Notes under the pieces: generated by a model | The model's database searches: none | What the model was told of the DNA's origin: nothing | The model's input: only the letters and a program-made list of their open reading frames with translations | In this document: positions 12,915-25,700 of the stretch, piece by piece | How the letters are laid out: every line of letters starts with the position of its first letter | Position numbering within the stretch: the first letter of the stretch is position 1 | Program-made: the position numbers and the translations under genes | Assembly (NCBI GenBank): GCA_000181795.3 | Contig: CM012954.1 | Span: 11,670,777 to 11,734,776 of the forward strand | Direction: 5' to 3' | Source: Trichinella spiralis | Taxonomy: Eukaryota; Nematoda; Enoplea; Trichinellida; Trichinellidae | DNA: 64,000 bases

Positions 12915-14095
12915 ATTTGTGATAAGCAAAGGCACACTGGGACGGCTAGGAAGCGCCTTTACGTCCATGTGAACACGGGTTGCAAACGGTACAAGATTCA
13001 TGGGATGACGTAATCCATAGCTATTATAAACAAAAACTACTTACTAATTTTTGTCATATCACATTGGAAACGCACTGACGAAAGATCTATACGGGCACCA
13101 GCGCTACTCGACTGTCTCAACGTAGTCTGCTAGAATTACAATCATTTATTTCTTTCTAACTCTTATGATAAGTGAAACCACAGTAGTACCAATGATGAAC
13201 GTCACTGCGTCAACTTCAACTCAGAGGGCCATCAGAAGAAACATCGAATTCGCTTGATGTTAATGTAATGCTGTCATGGATAAAATGTGCACGCTTTACG
13301 TATCCAACTGCAATCAGGAGCAAGTTAAATACTTACGGATGTTTGTGATGCAACATCTAGAACAAACTGATGTGAACATGACTAAGCACGGTGTCCAGAG
13401 CGAAAGGAAGTTGAAAACAGTTCAGCTAATGATGTTATCTGTCATTATAGATGTTATCTAATTCAATGCATGTAACACTCGCATCTTCCAGCTATCTAAT
13501 TAATCAAATTCAATACTTACTGATAAACGATACTATTTGTAATAAGCAAAGGCACACTGGGACAGGTAGGAAACGCATTTATGTCCATGTGAACAAGGGT
13601 TGCCAACGGAACAAGCTTCATGGGATGACGTAATCCATAGCTATTATAAACAAAAGCTACTCACTAATTTTTGCCATATCACATTGGAAACGCACTGACA
13701 GCAACAAGCACCAATACGTTGTCAGGATTTGTACGAACGCTGCTCGACTGACTCAGCGAAATCTGCTACAATTACAATCAATTCCTTCTTACTTTTATGA
13801 TAAGTGAAACCACACTAGAAAAACTGGGAAACGTCACTGGACCAAACACTGTACGATGCAACTGCAATCAGGAGTAAATTCAATACTTACGGATGCTTGT
13901 GATGCCAAATTTAGAACGAAATGATGTGAACATGACTTATCACGTTGCCCAGAGCAAAAGGAACAGCGTAAAAACTCAGCTGATGACGTAATCTGTAATT
14001 ACAGAAGTTACCTAATTCCACCTATATCTAATACGCATATCGTCTTGCTATGTAATTAAACAAATTCAACACTTACTGTTTTTTGTCATACGTTT
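12915..14095 (+). repeat. Direct tandem duplication inside the right half of the palindrome
   Basis: Two head-to-tail copies of roughly 600 bases: about 12915-13530 and 13535-14095. Shared landmarks include AAGCAAAGGCACACTGGGAC (12926 and 13545), CATGGGATGACGTAATCCAT, and CAACTGCAATCAGGAG. The left half of the palindrome has only one diverged counterpart. Copies differ by scattered substitutions and small indels. Confidence 0.85.
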
Positions 14096-14364
14096 TTTGA
14101 ACCACTGTTCCAACAACCACTGTTCAACAGCTTTTACCTGTCTTTACTGATAATAGATTGCATCTGGGCATTTTCAAAACGGAGCAAGGCAAATGTAAGT
14201 TTCAATTCTTAAAAGAATTGAATCAAGGGCACCTAATCCATGATATCATATACATGATAATTTAACATTAGTGCTGCAGTTGGAAAAAAAGCAATGTGGC
14301 GCTAAAGGCATTGCCACCTTCAACCTAAATTTAACAGAAAAATTCAAGTAAAAAGCAAGGCATA

Positions 14365-16656
14365 TTCATCATGATGCATAGTTACCATATTCAGTTAGTT
14401 TTCAGAATTTCGTTGTTTCATATTCATTGATATGAAAATAAAATAATGTAAATTCTAAAATTGAATTATATTAATGCAGTCATCTATAAATAAAAAACAG
14501 AAATAGATACTTCTTCGTCTTCAGTATCTGATGTATCTAAAACTTAGCAATAATAACACTAGAAAGACACCCGCCAGTTTCCAATCACCATATATGTAAA
14601 GTAACATGCATAGCATACCACCACCAAAATATCAAATCCAACTTACCAGTTATTCATGGATGGTGGGTTTTGAAGAGCGGAATTATAGTTGACCACGTGC
14701 TAGATTGATAGCTTTGCAGTGAACTGCATAACCTAATGTAATCGAAGTTCTCTGATTAGATGTATAATACTAAGTAAATTATGCAAATGACTATTTACTT
14801 TGCCTCAGGAAGAACAACCTAATTTTCCATCAGTAATAGCGCAGTAAAATGAACAATATGAGCAACATTATGAAACGAGATGATGAAATTTATTACGTTT
14901 CTATTTACACACTTCATATTACAACGTAATATGGCATTGTTATGCAAATTTTTCCCTAAAATTACCTAAAAGGAAATATTATTAACCTGAAGCATCGCAG
15001 ATTACTAAAAATAAACGAAAATGCTATCACTGCGCATTTATGCATGTTGTGTAATTTAGTTGCTTGAAAGTACAAGGTGATTCAATAATTTATATTTTAT
15101 CAATGCATTTCTTCTAATCAAAATTATATGGATAATAAAAAATGGCTTCCGCAGAAAATAGTTTCGAAAATAAAATACGTTTTCAGATTTATGGAAAATT
15201 AAACAGTTGTCATGAAATTTTATGATGAGCAGGGGCATGGAGCATATGAGGATAGGCATAGGGAATCAGGCATAGACAATAGGGGATGGGCAGCATTTTC
15301 AGTTGAATGCGATCTCTGTTCAGCTTAGTATTATTACGAGCTCAATGATGGGGATCATTAGAAAGGAAAGGAGGGCGGGACAGCATAGCAGGAAGGAATG
15401 AGGGAGAAGTTGAAGGATGGAGGAGGTGGAAGTTGTCATATGCGTTCTTCCACTCAATCTTCACGTATAATATTCAGGCATTGCTTCATTTATCAATACT
15501 GACAACATTTATGGGCATTGAGTTATTTTCTCAATGACAGAAAATAGGTGCATCTGTATAAATCAGTGCTATTGGCGGTACAATGACATAACAGAAACTT
15601 TAAGGAGTCATTTCAAAAATGAAGGGAACGTTACTGCCATTCTGAAAGTATCAAAGGTGGTAGTATAAAAGTGTGTTCTCTAGCTAACAGCAGCTTTCCT
15701 ATGTCATGCTGAAACAATCTTGTGCACGATTTGAGCAGTGACAAGCATTTAGGGGTGCGATTGTGCGACTGCACACGACATTTCCTTTAAACAATTGGGC
15801 AAGTATCTTACCTTAGCAATAAACATTACAGTGGCCAGTAAAGATAATGCGGGAGGGGTTCACCTGCTATGTCAGAGTACTACTTTACAAATGGATTTGT
15901 AAGGACCATTGAAAATTATAGCAAAATATACCATTAGTACTACTATATATTGGCTTGGCCGTAATGAAGTCTCGAATATTAGTTGAACATCATTACTGAA
16001 AAACAACGCGCTAGTTTCCATTCAAAAGGACTAAAATCAAACAACTACAAAAAGCTTATAAAGAGCGCATGTTTAGTGCAGTGTGCCAAGAGAAAGAAAG
16101 AAAACATTGTATGAAAAATAACAAATATATGAAAATTCATACCTGTCAGCAGACCTGTCAGGGATAACGTATAAAGCAAACGTAGAATCATACATTTTGT
16201 AACTGATGTTCATGGTTTCTTCATATTTTTAGTCCAACAATCACAACGTAATTGTTGCAGTGAACCATCGAAATGACCAAATAACGCAATGCAGTAAGTG
16301 ATTAGACCGCCCTTCAGCAGCGAACATTTATACTATAGTGCAGTTCTCTCAATAAACAGAAATTTATATAAGGAACACTGCTACCGCATTTGCATAGCCC
16401 AAAGTGCACGTAGCAGAATGCCAACGGCAGTGTTTACCAACACATTAGCATAAAGTTATTCTGCTGACCTAGAAATGCATGTATGCTTTGAAAACGTATA
16501 ACAATGTAATGAGCGAACACCAACGATTATAGTAATTGCTGAACAACAACAAAATACTCAATACGTTACAGATGAAAGTCTCTGTCTATCACAAATAATA
16601 TTATGGAGTAAATTAAAGAAGTATAAAATAGTGTCTTACGTAAATGAGGCTGTACT
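14365..16656 (-). repeat. Right outer arm of the giant palindrome
   Basis: Reverse complement of the left outer arm, from about AGTTACCATATTCAGTTAG at the inner end to CTTACGTAAATGAGGCT at the outer end. It contains a short stretch at about 15228-15305 not present on the left, opposite the 470-base segment unique to the left arm. No coding capacity is recognised. Confidence 0.85.
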
Positions 16657-17765
16657 AGCACGATGATAATATTTTGCAGATTAATTCCTGAACAAGCACA
16701 ACCTCTTTTTCCATTCCAAACTGCACTATAAGCTGTTAGAAATATCGTGAAGTAGAGTTTGTCTACTTGCATTCTTGGATGAACAATCACCAACCGATCA
16801 AGTGAAAATTTACCCTTAATACTCATATTGCTTTATGTAGAAAAAATGGTAAAAAGGGAAATAAAGTGCACTGACAGGGTTCACCAATTATACAGCAAAT
16901 TTCTCATGGATTCTTTAGTACATTCAAACTGCATGATATTGTTCACCCTCCATTTGTGATTAACACGTTGTCTGATGCGAACCGTACATGAATAGAACAG
17001 TGGCTCAGGAATGAAATATCACTTACCAACTAACTGAAGGCGGTATTGAGGAAAAGAGCTCAACGCGTTTCCTGACTGCTGCGCGGAGCATTGCTTAACT
17101 AAATAAGCACGAGGAAGACATTCTTAAAATTGCATCAAGATCGAGTCCAAGAAATAAGAATAGTTAGTTTAGCATAGTTGAAATCACCGCACGTATAGTG
17201 GTAATAGCGGAATGACATCAATATAATCGAAAATTTTACTAATTATAAAGGTTATTACGTTTGTATTCAACCTTCATATAATATTATAAATTGTAAATGA
17301 ATTTCCTTTTCAGTGATGATTTAAACACCTGCTGCTCCTTATGAATGTAAATAAAGGAAAATCAGATTAAGTAAACATCCAAAATATTGCATCAAACTAG
17401 TGCTACCAAGCAATAAGATAATTAAACTGTAATGCAATATATATTGAGGGAAAGCTTTGATGAAAACTAATCACCCAATCAATGAACAGAATTAAGGAGC
17501 AAATCAAATATTACTACACATTCGTCCAATTGGTGATGAAAATTGAGTAACTAATAACATTGCACAATTCATCAGCCAATTAATAACGAAACCATTACAA
17601 CGTATCAACGAACAGCCAATCACAAAATTGTGGGAAACTTTTTGCAAGCCGACGATGAAAAAATCAAGACTAATGGCAAAGTCAACCATTCAATAAAACT
17701 ATACTAGAACAAGAACTGGTAAAGGGTAAAAATGTCAGTGGAATTGCAATTTGTAATCAAATTTA
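16657..17765. other. Non-coding spacer between palindrome and tandem duplication
   Basis: AT-rich, no supported gene or RNA. I see no inverted counterpart to the left flank of the palindrome, so this lies outside it. Confidence 0.4.
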
Positions 17766-20432
17766 GATTTTATTTACATTTCAATCCGTCCTGAAACAAT
17801 GTTTATAAATTTATTCCAATTGGACAGAAAATGAAGAAAAATCGACTTACCCGAAACAAAAAAAATATTGCACAAGACAACGCAGTTTCATCGAATACCT
17901 CACTATAATGTAAAATACGTTTCCTACACCAAAATTCAACCATCCAGGAGCCGTTTCAAGGGAGTCCCAGATGGGCTGCTTTCCTGTGTATTAAGATAGG
18001 CGCATGCAAACTTTAGAGGCCATTTATTCAACAAGTTCGCGTTAGTTTGCCATAGAACTTTCCAGAACCTTCTATTTTATCAAACTTTAGCAATATATAA
18101 CAAAATAAAATGAAATTTTTGAAAAAAGCCTACTTTCGAAAATCGCAAAAACAGCAAAGGCTATAGCCTTGGTTTTTTGAAAAGTCAAAAATTTTAAGTT
18201 GTTGCAAAAGTAATTTAAATTGATCAGAAAAATTATGGTAATCATTACAAACCTGGTCGCACGTCGTACAAACGCGTATTTGCCGTGATATTGCAAAAAA
18301 GTTGTACAATGATGCGATTTTAGTGGGGACGTCAGAGATGGAGACGAAACCTTCGCGCTTGATAATACATCCTATAATTGCATTTCATTAGCATTTATGC
18401 AAAAATTTGAACAAATACCCGCGAGCAAAAGTTGCTGATTCCAATAACATTTGTGCCTGAATTTCACTTTTGTAATACAGAAACCCGTTGAAATCTAAAT
18501 TTTTATTTACGCAATTTAATTGATTAAATATGATACAGAAATAAGAATAATTCAAAATAAAACGTTTTATTTACATTTTTCATAGTATCATGCATTATTT
18601 CCCTGTGTAAATGACACCTATGCTAACAAGCAATTTCCTCAAATATCTCATAAAATAATCAATTGAGTATTATTGTTAGTTTATGTAATAAATAATTGTA
18701 CAATACTGTTCTCATATATAAAGAAAGAATTCAAAAATACATTTGTGTTCCCTAGAGGCAGGCCTTTGTTCTACTGAGCTTATATGCATATATCTTGAAA
18801 GATTAGAATATATACCATGCATGGGTGAATTAGTTTGTTATAAATTGTTATTTTATTTGATTTTCACCATTTGTAATCAATCATTTTGACACAAAACAAC
18901 ATTCAAAGCCATTCGCATAAGCGTCATTTGATTATAATGAAGCGAGCTAAAACTGAATCAAACAGCCACACTTTTGGTATCGTTGAGAAGCTCAATGAAT
19001 GGTTGAGATCATGAACAGCATAGAAATCAATGAAAAGATTGTTATTTCATGAAATCAAACATATTCAAGTCATACGATAGACACTCAGGTATTAATAAAT
19101 GTTGACAGCTACAGATTGAAAAATTCAGTTCTACTGATCGAATAAATGAAATAAACTAATAGGAAACTAATGAATGGAAGATTTTATGGGCATTTCAAAC
19201 CGTCTTGTAACAATTTCTATAAATTGATTCCAAATGGACGGAAAATGAAGAAAAATAGACTTGCCCAAAACAAAGAAATATTGCACAAGACTACGCAGTT
19301 TCATCGAATACCTCACTATAATGTAAAATACGTTTCCTACACCAAAATTCAACCATCCAGGAGCCGTTTCAAGGGAGTCCCAGATGGGCTGCTTTTCCTG
19401 GGTAATAAAAAAAGCGCCTGCCAACTTTTAAAGGGCATTTATTTCCACAAGTTCCCGGTTAATTTGGCCTAAAAAATTTCCCGAAACCTTCTATTTTTTT
19501 CTAACTTTTAGCAAATGAAACCAAATAAAATGAAATTTTTGAAAAAGCCTACTTTTCTAAAAATCTCAAAAAAGCCAAGGGCAAAAAAAAATTTGAAACC
19601 AAAATNNNCCGGCGGAGGCAAAAAGTTTGGCTGAATTCGCAAATAAACATATTGGTGCCTTGAATTTTCACTTTTGGTAATGACAGAAANACCCGTTGAA
19701 AATCTAAATTATTTTATTTACGCAAATTTAATTGATTAATATATGATACAGAAATAAGAATAATTCAAAATAAAACGTTTTATTTTACATTTTTTCATAG
19801 TATCATGCATTATTTCCACTGTGTAAAATGACACCTATGCTAACAACCAATTTTGTCAAATATCTCATTAAATAATCAATTGAGTATTATTGTTAGTTTG
19901 TGTAATAAATAATTGTACAATACTGTTCCCATATATGAAAAAAAGAATTCAATAATACGTTTGTGTTCCCTAGAGGCAGGCCTTTGTTCTACTGAGCTTA
20001 TATGCATATATCTTGAAAGATTAGAATAAATACCATGCATGGGTGAATTAGTTTGTTATAAATTGTTATTTTATTTGATTTTCACCATTTGTAATCAATC
20101 ATTTTGACACAAAACAACATTCAAAGCCATTTGCATAAGCGTCAAGTGAGTATAATGACCTGAACGAAAACTGATTCAAACAGCCGCATTCTTGGTATTG
20201 TTGAGAAGCTCAATGAATGATTGAGATCATGAACAGCATAGAAATCAATGAAATGACTGTTATTTCACGAAATCAAACATATTCAAGTCATACGATATAC
20301 ACTCAGGTATTAATAAATGTTGACAGCTACAGCTTGAGAAATTCAATTCTACTGGTCGAATAAATGAAATAACCTAGTAGGAAACTAATCACTGGAAGAT
20401 TTTATGTACATTTCAAACCGTCCTGAAAATCA
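17766..20432 (+). repeat. Tandem duplication of a 1.2-1.4 kb unit, third copy truncated
   Basis: Unit A is about 17766-19175, unit B about 19176-20393, and a stub of a third unit runs to about 20432. The shared start is a GATTTTAT...CATTTCAA...CCGTC segment; AACCATCCAGGAGCCGTTTC recurs at about 17937 and 19350, and CCCTAGAGGCAGGCCTTTGT at about 18749 and 19968. Unit B lacks about 200 bases present in A near 18200-18420, exactly where undetermined bases interrupt it. Open frames in the two units are short and repetitive, and no protein family is recognised. Confidence 0.88.
19606..19690. other. Undetermined bases and low-quality assembly in the second duplicate
   Basis: NNN at 19606-19608 and a single N at 19690. 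From about 19390 to 19700 the sequence differs from the first copy largely by extra bases in homopolymers, unlike the clean match on either side. This suggests gap-filled, error-rich sequence and not natural divergence. Confidence 0.85.
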
Positions 20433-20507
20433 TAAAATCATAGAAGCTTTAAAAACTGGATGAGCTATATCCATTATGCAGCTATTCATTGCTATAAATA
20501 ATCGGTT

Positions 20508-21660
20508 GTGGCGAACCTGCGATGGCCACTTTTGCATTTTACCATACGTATTGACCATTTGACCGTTCGACCAGGAAGGTATCGTGTGAAGATCAACTGG
20601 TTATGTGACGCGGAGAATGGTTATGCTCTGAAAGGTTTGTTATATGCTGGCAGAAGTAGTGAAGAACGCCGAATTGATCTAGCATGCACCAAAGTTGGGC
20701 AATTGGCACAGCCATTTGTGAATTCTAACAGAAACGTTTTATGGACCATTATTTTACATCATATTCTACTGTGCAACATCTTCTTGAGCATCGTCTTACA
20801 GCTATTGGTTTGCTGTGATGTTTGCGTAAAGCAGCACGACGTGATCCTTACTCGACATTAGCTGTTTATGAGCACATCAAAAAAAAATAACGATGATCAA
20901 TTACGTGCCAAGGAAAAACAGCAATAATGTTTTTCTGTTGACTTCATGCCACACAAAGTTGAAAGTAGACAACCAGCAAGGTGACAAAAGACCGAACATC
21001 ATGAATGACTATAATCTTGGCAAAAGAGGCGTGGACAGCATGGATGCAAGAATAGAAGATTTTTGCTGTATAAGAAAGACCAACAGATACATTATGCTGA
21101 TGTTGTACTTCATCGTTGAGGTGTGCATCAAAAACGCATTCTTACTGATGAGCCAGCAGCAAAGTTATCAGAAGACAAAGAAAGAAGCGTTTTATGAAAG
21201 GGCTTTCAGCTCAACTGGTCAAAGAACACATCAAAATGAGATATCAAAATCAAAAATCTATGCACAACCTAAACATACATGCCTTCATCCGCTACAGACT
21301 GCCCCAAAATCATAAATGTTACAGATATCAGTTATAAAACGAAAAAAAACCCCTCAAAATGCCGAGAGCAAGGACGTCGAAAATCAACGTAAAACTGCTG
21401 CAATTCATGTAAAAAATATATACGTAGCAGCCATAAAATCACTAAAATATCGTGTAGCGCTTGAATTGAATAAAATATATAGTCTATTTGTAAAATTATC
21501 ATTAGTTGTTGAAAAAATAATCATTTTAACATCATGTACAGGGACTAAACATGACAAAACTTCCTGTGTCTACATATGTAGACAGGTGCCCGGATTAAGG
21601 TGTAAAATTTGCCGCCCGGATGAGAGAGTTAATTCAATGAAATGTTTTGATAATATATAA
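20508..21660 (+). pseudogene. Decayed piggyBac-family transposase (central and C-terminal part)
   Basis: A plain cut-and-paste DNA transposon relic. In the first open block (20508-20861) RPGRYRVKINWLCDAENGYA and a following YAGR correspond to the piggyBac stretch after the first catalytic Asp. The frame then shifts near 20735: MDHYFTS, which carries the second catalytic Asp, and a following LRK...RRDPYS lie in another frame with stops. The block 20893-21315 gives INYVPRKNSNNVFLLTSCHT and then YNLGKRGVDSMD with the third catalytic Asp, followed by RKTNRY. After a stop at 21315, 21316-21660 ends in a cysteine pattern (RCKIC) reminiscent of the family's C-terminal zinc-binding tail. The N-terminal third and the terminal inverted repeats were not found. 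Non-functional as read. Confidence 0.85.
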
Positions 21661-22528
21661 AAAATAAAGCCGTTTTTATTTATATGCCTCGTCCGTCAAC
21701 ACATTGCAAACGTCAATGCATTTGCACCGTACTTAGTATTAGGCCAACCACCGATGAAACTAAAGCAAACCCATGGCACTCGAATAAAAATTTGCATGCA
21801 ATTCAACAAGTCCTACCTACTGTGCCTGCTGTTCAGCACGTTGAGCAAACAACAGAAATTTCCACGACCGTCAACCAGAAATCACAAAAACAGCACTATT
21901 TGACTTAGAACTTCACAATTTTAACCATTACAACATTCTCGACTACTAGATACCAATGGATTGATTTAAAAAAACCAATTAAATGAAATTTCATACATAC
22001 ATTAAAAGTTCAGGCTTGTGGCGACGAGCTACGGCTCCAGTGCGAACAAACGGCCATGCCATAATTGAAAATTTCCATGTTAACGAGACGGTTACTTTCC
22101 ATTCCGTTGTAGGATTATATATAATTTTCGCTGCTATGCTATGCTTTCAATGCAAATTTATGTAGCAATTCAAAATTTTACGACAAATAACAAAAAGAGA
22201 TTACATAATTAATTTTTCAACAAGATATAAATAGAATGATCCCTGCAAATGGTACATTCTTCATCAACGATGCTTGATAATAAAACAATACTGCTCATTT
22301 GATAATTTCACAAACGGATCGTTATTTATTCATCAATTTCACTGTGTTGCAAAACAATAAGTGGGATCAGTGAAAAATTATAATTCATTGAAATTGATAA
22401 TATTTCCATTAAAATTCTGGCAGCACCAATACAAATAGATTGAAAGAAAATACTGCGGCTCCGTAGAATCAGCATCATCATCAATAATTTACGCCGCCAT
22501 ACTGCGCGTGTGCCAGAAATTTTAATTA
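21661..22528. other. Non-coding segment between the piggyBac relic and the G-alpha gene
   Basis: Contains short open stretches (for example 21684-21908) with no recognisable family and may include the 3' remainder of the transposon. No terminal repeat was identified. Confidence 0.35.
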
Positions 22529-22534
22529 TTTATT
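22529..22534 (-). terminator. Candidate poly(A) signal of the G-alpha gene
   Basis: AATAAA on the minus strand, about 205 bases past the G-alpha stop codon. Such hexamers are common in AT-rich DNA, so the assignment rests on position only. Confidence 0.4.
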
Positions 22535-22738
22535 ATTCAGCCTTAAAAGGCAGTCATCAAATGTTACCAAAAAGAAGTGATGCTGTAGACAAAAATGCAC
22601 AGACGACAATAAAAAAAATGCTTTCGCATCGCCGGCAAGAAGTCACAGAGTCAAGATGAGCACGCATGTTCTGCCTCTTTTTTTGTTTAAAAAAAGAGCA
22701 GTTATTATTACTATTATAATATTCAATATTTTCCAAAA

Positions 22739-25700
22739 TCAACAAAGACCCATGCTTTTCAAATTTTTAGCTATGATCATGTCCAGACAAGCATCCAGAA
22801 CGAATTGAACATTGTTCGTATCTGTTGCACAAGTGTGATGGCAATAAATTTCACGTTGAGCGTTACGATTCAGCTGCTCGAATTTCCACTGAATGTAATT
22901 CACTGACTCACTATAATTTTGCTGACCTGAAAATAAAATGAACTATTGTATGATTTTTTTGGTCAATAATTAGCCAACTGGTTATTTATTAATATCCATA
23001 TATTAAAAAGTCTACAGTTTATTACGTTAACAACATCATGCAAGAAATAGCGAAACGTTGCTGAAACAACACAAATCATATAAAGATTATAAATTAAATT
23101 AAAAAATTAAAAGAATATTCTAATTATGTTTCTATCAAATCAAACCATACTGAAAATAGTGTTTTCAGAGAAAAAAAAAGAAACTGCTTGCCTGATAGAT
23201 TGAATTATAATCGCGTGCTTTATTTTCATTAAAACCACTAACTAATATACCAAAAATGTAGACACACAAATTTATTGAACAAATTGCAACCAACCAATTG
23301 CAATTATTAATTAATAAGCAAATCAAATTTAATCAAAAATATAAATCACACCGTACCTTTGTATTCTGGAAAGCAAACAGTCAAAGGCGAGCGTCGAATT
23401 TTTTGCGCGAATAAATCTTTTTTGTTGAGAAATAAAATAAAATGTATATCCACGAACCACGGGCTGTTGCAAATTGAATCAAACAATTTCAACGATTCGT
23501 GCATGCGATTCTATAATAAATAGCCTCTTTAAGTAAAACAGTACAGCTTCCATGAAAATTTAACTAAAGAAGAAAAAAATACAAAATAAAAAGAAAATTA
23601 CTATTTTTGGAGAAATAATAAATTTAAAAAATAAACAAGAAAAAACTAAATTGAGAATATTTTTTGAAATTCGTTCAATTTCATAATTTATTGAAATTAG
23701 TCCTTTCATTCAAAATTGCTTACTGTAAAATTGTCTTCCCTCATTGTTTGATCGTATTCGCTTAAAGAAGAAATGAAAATGATCGCGTTGACATTGTCAA
23801 AGCAGTGAATCCATTTTTTTCTTTCAGATCGTTGGCCACCGACATCAATAACCCTACAAATGACAGAATGGGGTTCAGTTTCAGAATATTGTTGTTGTTG
23901 TTGTTGTTCAACGTGGCACGTTGAGCTCGAATTATTACTATTATTGCACGAAAGAAAATTAAATAATAACAAGTTGCAGTCGCTGATAGTAAAATTAATC
24001 TGCACAGTGGATTTCTTCATTCGATAATGTTCAACTCAGATTATTAACTGTTCGTAATTAAAGACAATACAATTAATTAAATCAGTTGAAAAGCAAGTTG
24101 AGCAGAATAGCATCCGTCGTCGGCCGGTGACAGACCCAAGCCAAACCGAGATAAATTAATAAACAAGAACAAATCAACAAGCTGAATTGTGACATAAAGT
24201 ATGAAACGAATTTGGGTAAAAATTTGTACCTGAAGGTGAGACCTTTTAATTCGAATAGCACTTCGGTGATTCCGGTAGTTTTAACTCTGGTTCGTAGAAT
24301 GTCTTGTTCGTTGGGCAAAAAGTCGGCGGTACTCAGTCGCGGCAAATCGTCCAAAAAGCTTAAATTAAATTATAGTCATTCAAATTAGGATTTATGACAA
24401 CTATCGCGATTAAATTCGAAACTTTAAAAATCGTTTCAAGAAATAATTAATACAATCAAAAAGCTAAAATGAATAAGCATCGAAATGAAAGCGTACTATT
24501 TGGCCGAGTCGTCAATTTGGTACTCGTTGCTACGAGAATAGCAAGATTGAACACCGCCATCAGCCCACAACCTCTGCATTGCCTGCGAAAGACTTTCGCT
24601 GAAAGGCTCTGCGTCTCTTTGAGCATGAACAGTAGCATAGACAATTTGAGCATCTTTCTGAAATCATGAATAAAATTTGAAATAATTTTCATTGTCTACT
24701 TTTCGTTTGATCAAAAATAAACAAAAATATTTTAATACCTGTCTTTCTGGATCAGAAAATTCAATGTTAAGCTGATACATAGCGCGTAGAACAGCCAACA
24801 TTGCGTGCACTGTATTGCTATAGACAACCGGCCGAATCATTTCAAAATCATGCTGTGAAAAGCCATCTTTGTGCAAAATTCTGCAAACAATCACTATTAT
24901 TAAAATTTCCATTAAACCACTGATAGGTGTTCTTGCTTTTTTTTAAAACAAATTCTCAAACAAGAATAATATCTGAACAGCATATATTCTGAAAAACCCC
25001 ATTGCAGAAAATCGAATGCAAGAATCGCAAGGTAGAAAAGAGAATTCTTTTCAGTCGCGTAAATTATTAACATATGCATGCATATATATATGCTTATGGA
25101 ACTGATAAAAACTGCAAGTTAAAAAATTAATATAATTCAAAAATCAATAAAATACATCAGCCATTCTCAAGAGAAATCTTTTTGTTTAAACAGTTGCAAC
25201 AACTGAATCGATAATTTTGCGCTATTTCATAGAACGGTGCAATTTTTCAAACAAACAACATATGATAATTATACTGAGAAGATAAAATTTTATAATTTAG
25301 AATATAACAATTTTAAAAAAAAATTTTAGATTATTTTATGCTACATTTCAATATAGAATACCCTACTCCACAAACACACGTGTATACTTGTATACATTTA
25401 TTATTTGTAGGGAAAAGTGAACAAAAATTGTCACAGATTTTTTTGCTCGAAGGGAAAATGCATATAATCCGATAAACGATAAAATTATATATATATATAT
25501 ATATATATACATATATGTATATGGATATGCATAAGTGGAAAGCAGAAATTGGTTTAGTCGAAATCAATTTTCTCAACAATGATGCCAAGCACCATCGAAC
25601 AAGCCAAGCAAGCAGCAATCATTTTGAAAAATTAAAAACAACAACTCGATAGTGCATCCAAATGTGACAAAGTGACCAACTCTATTCATGTTCAATAAAA

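Larger units (their letters stand above)
6675..16656. repeat. Giant degenerate palindrome, about 10 kb, no internal gene
   Basis: Reading 14.4-16.66 kb on the minus strand reproduces 6.68-9.27 kb over long stretches. The left end starts near AGCCCCATTTACGTAAG (6676) and the right end is its reverse complement near 16656. Weaker inverted matches continue inward, for example 10175-10260 with 13150-13235, and the GTAAGT-rich stretch 11040-11530 faces an ACTTAC-rich stretch 12170-12500. The axis falls near 11.7 kb. No transposase, reverse transcriptase or other enzyme is recognisable inside. A foldback-type DNA element or an inverted segmental duplication are both possible. A GTA trinucleotide flanks both ends, too short to claim as a target-site duplication. 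Confidence 0.85.
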
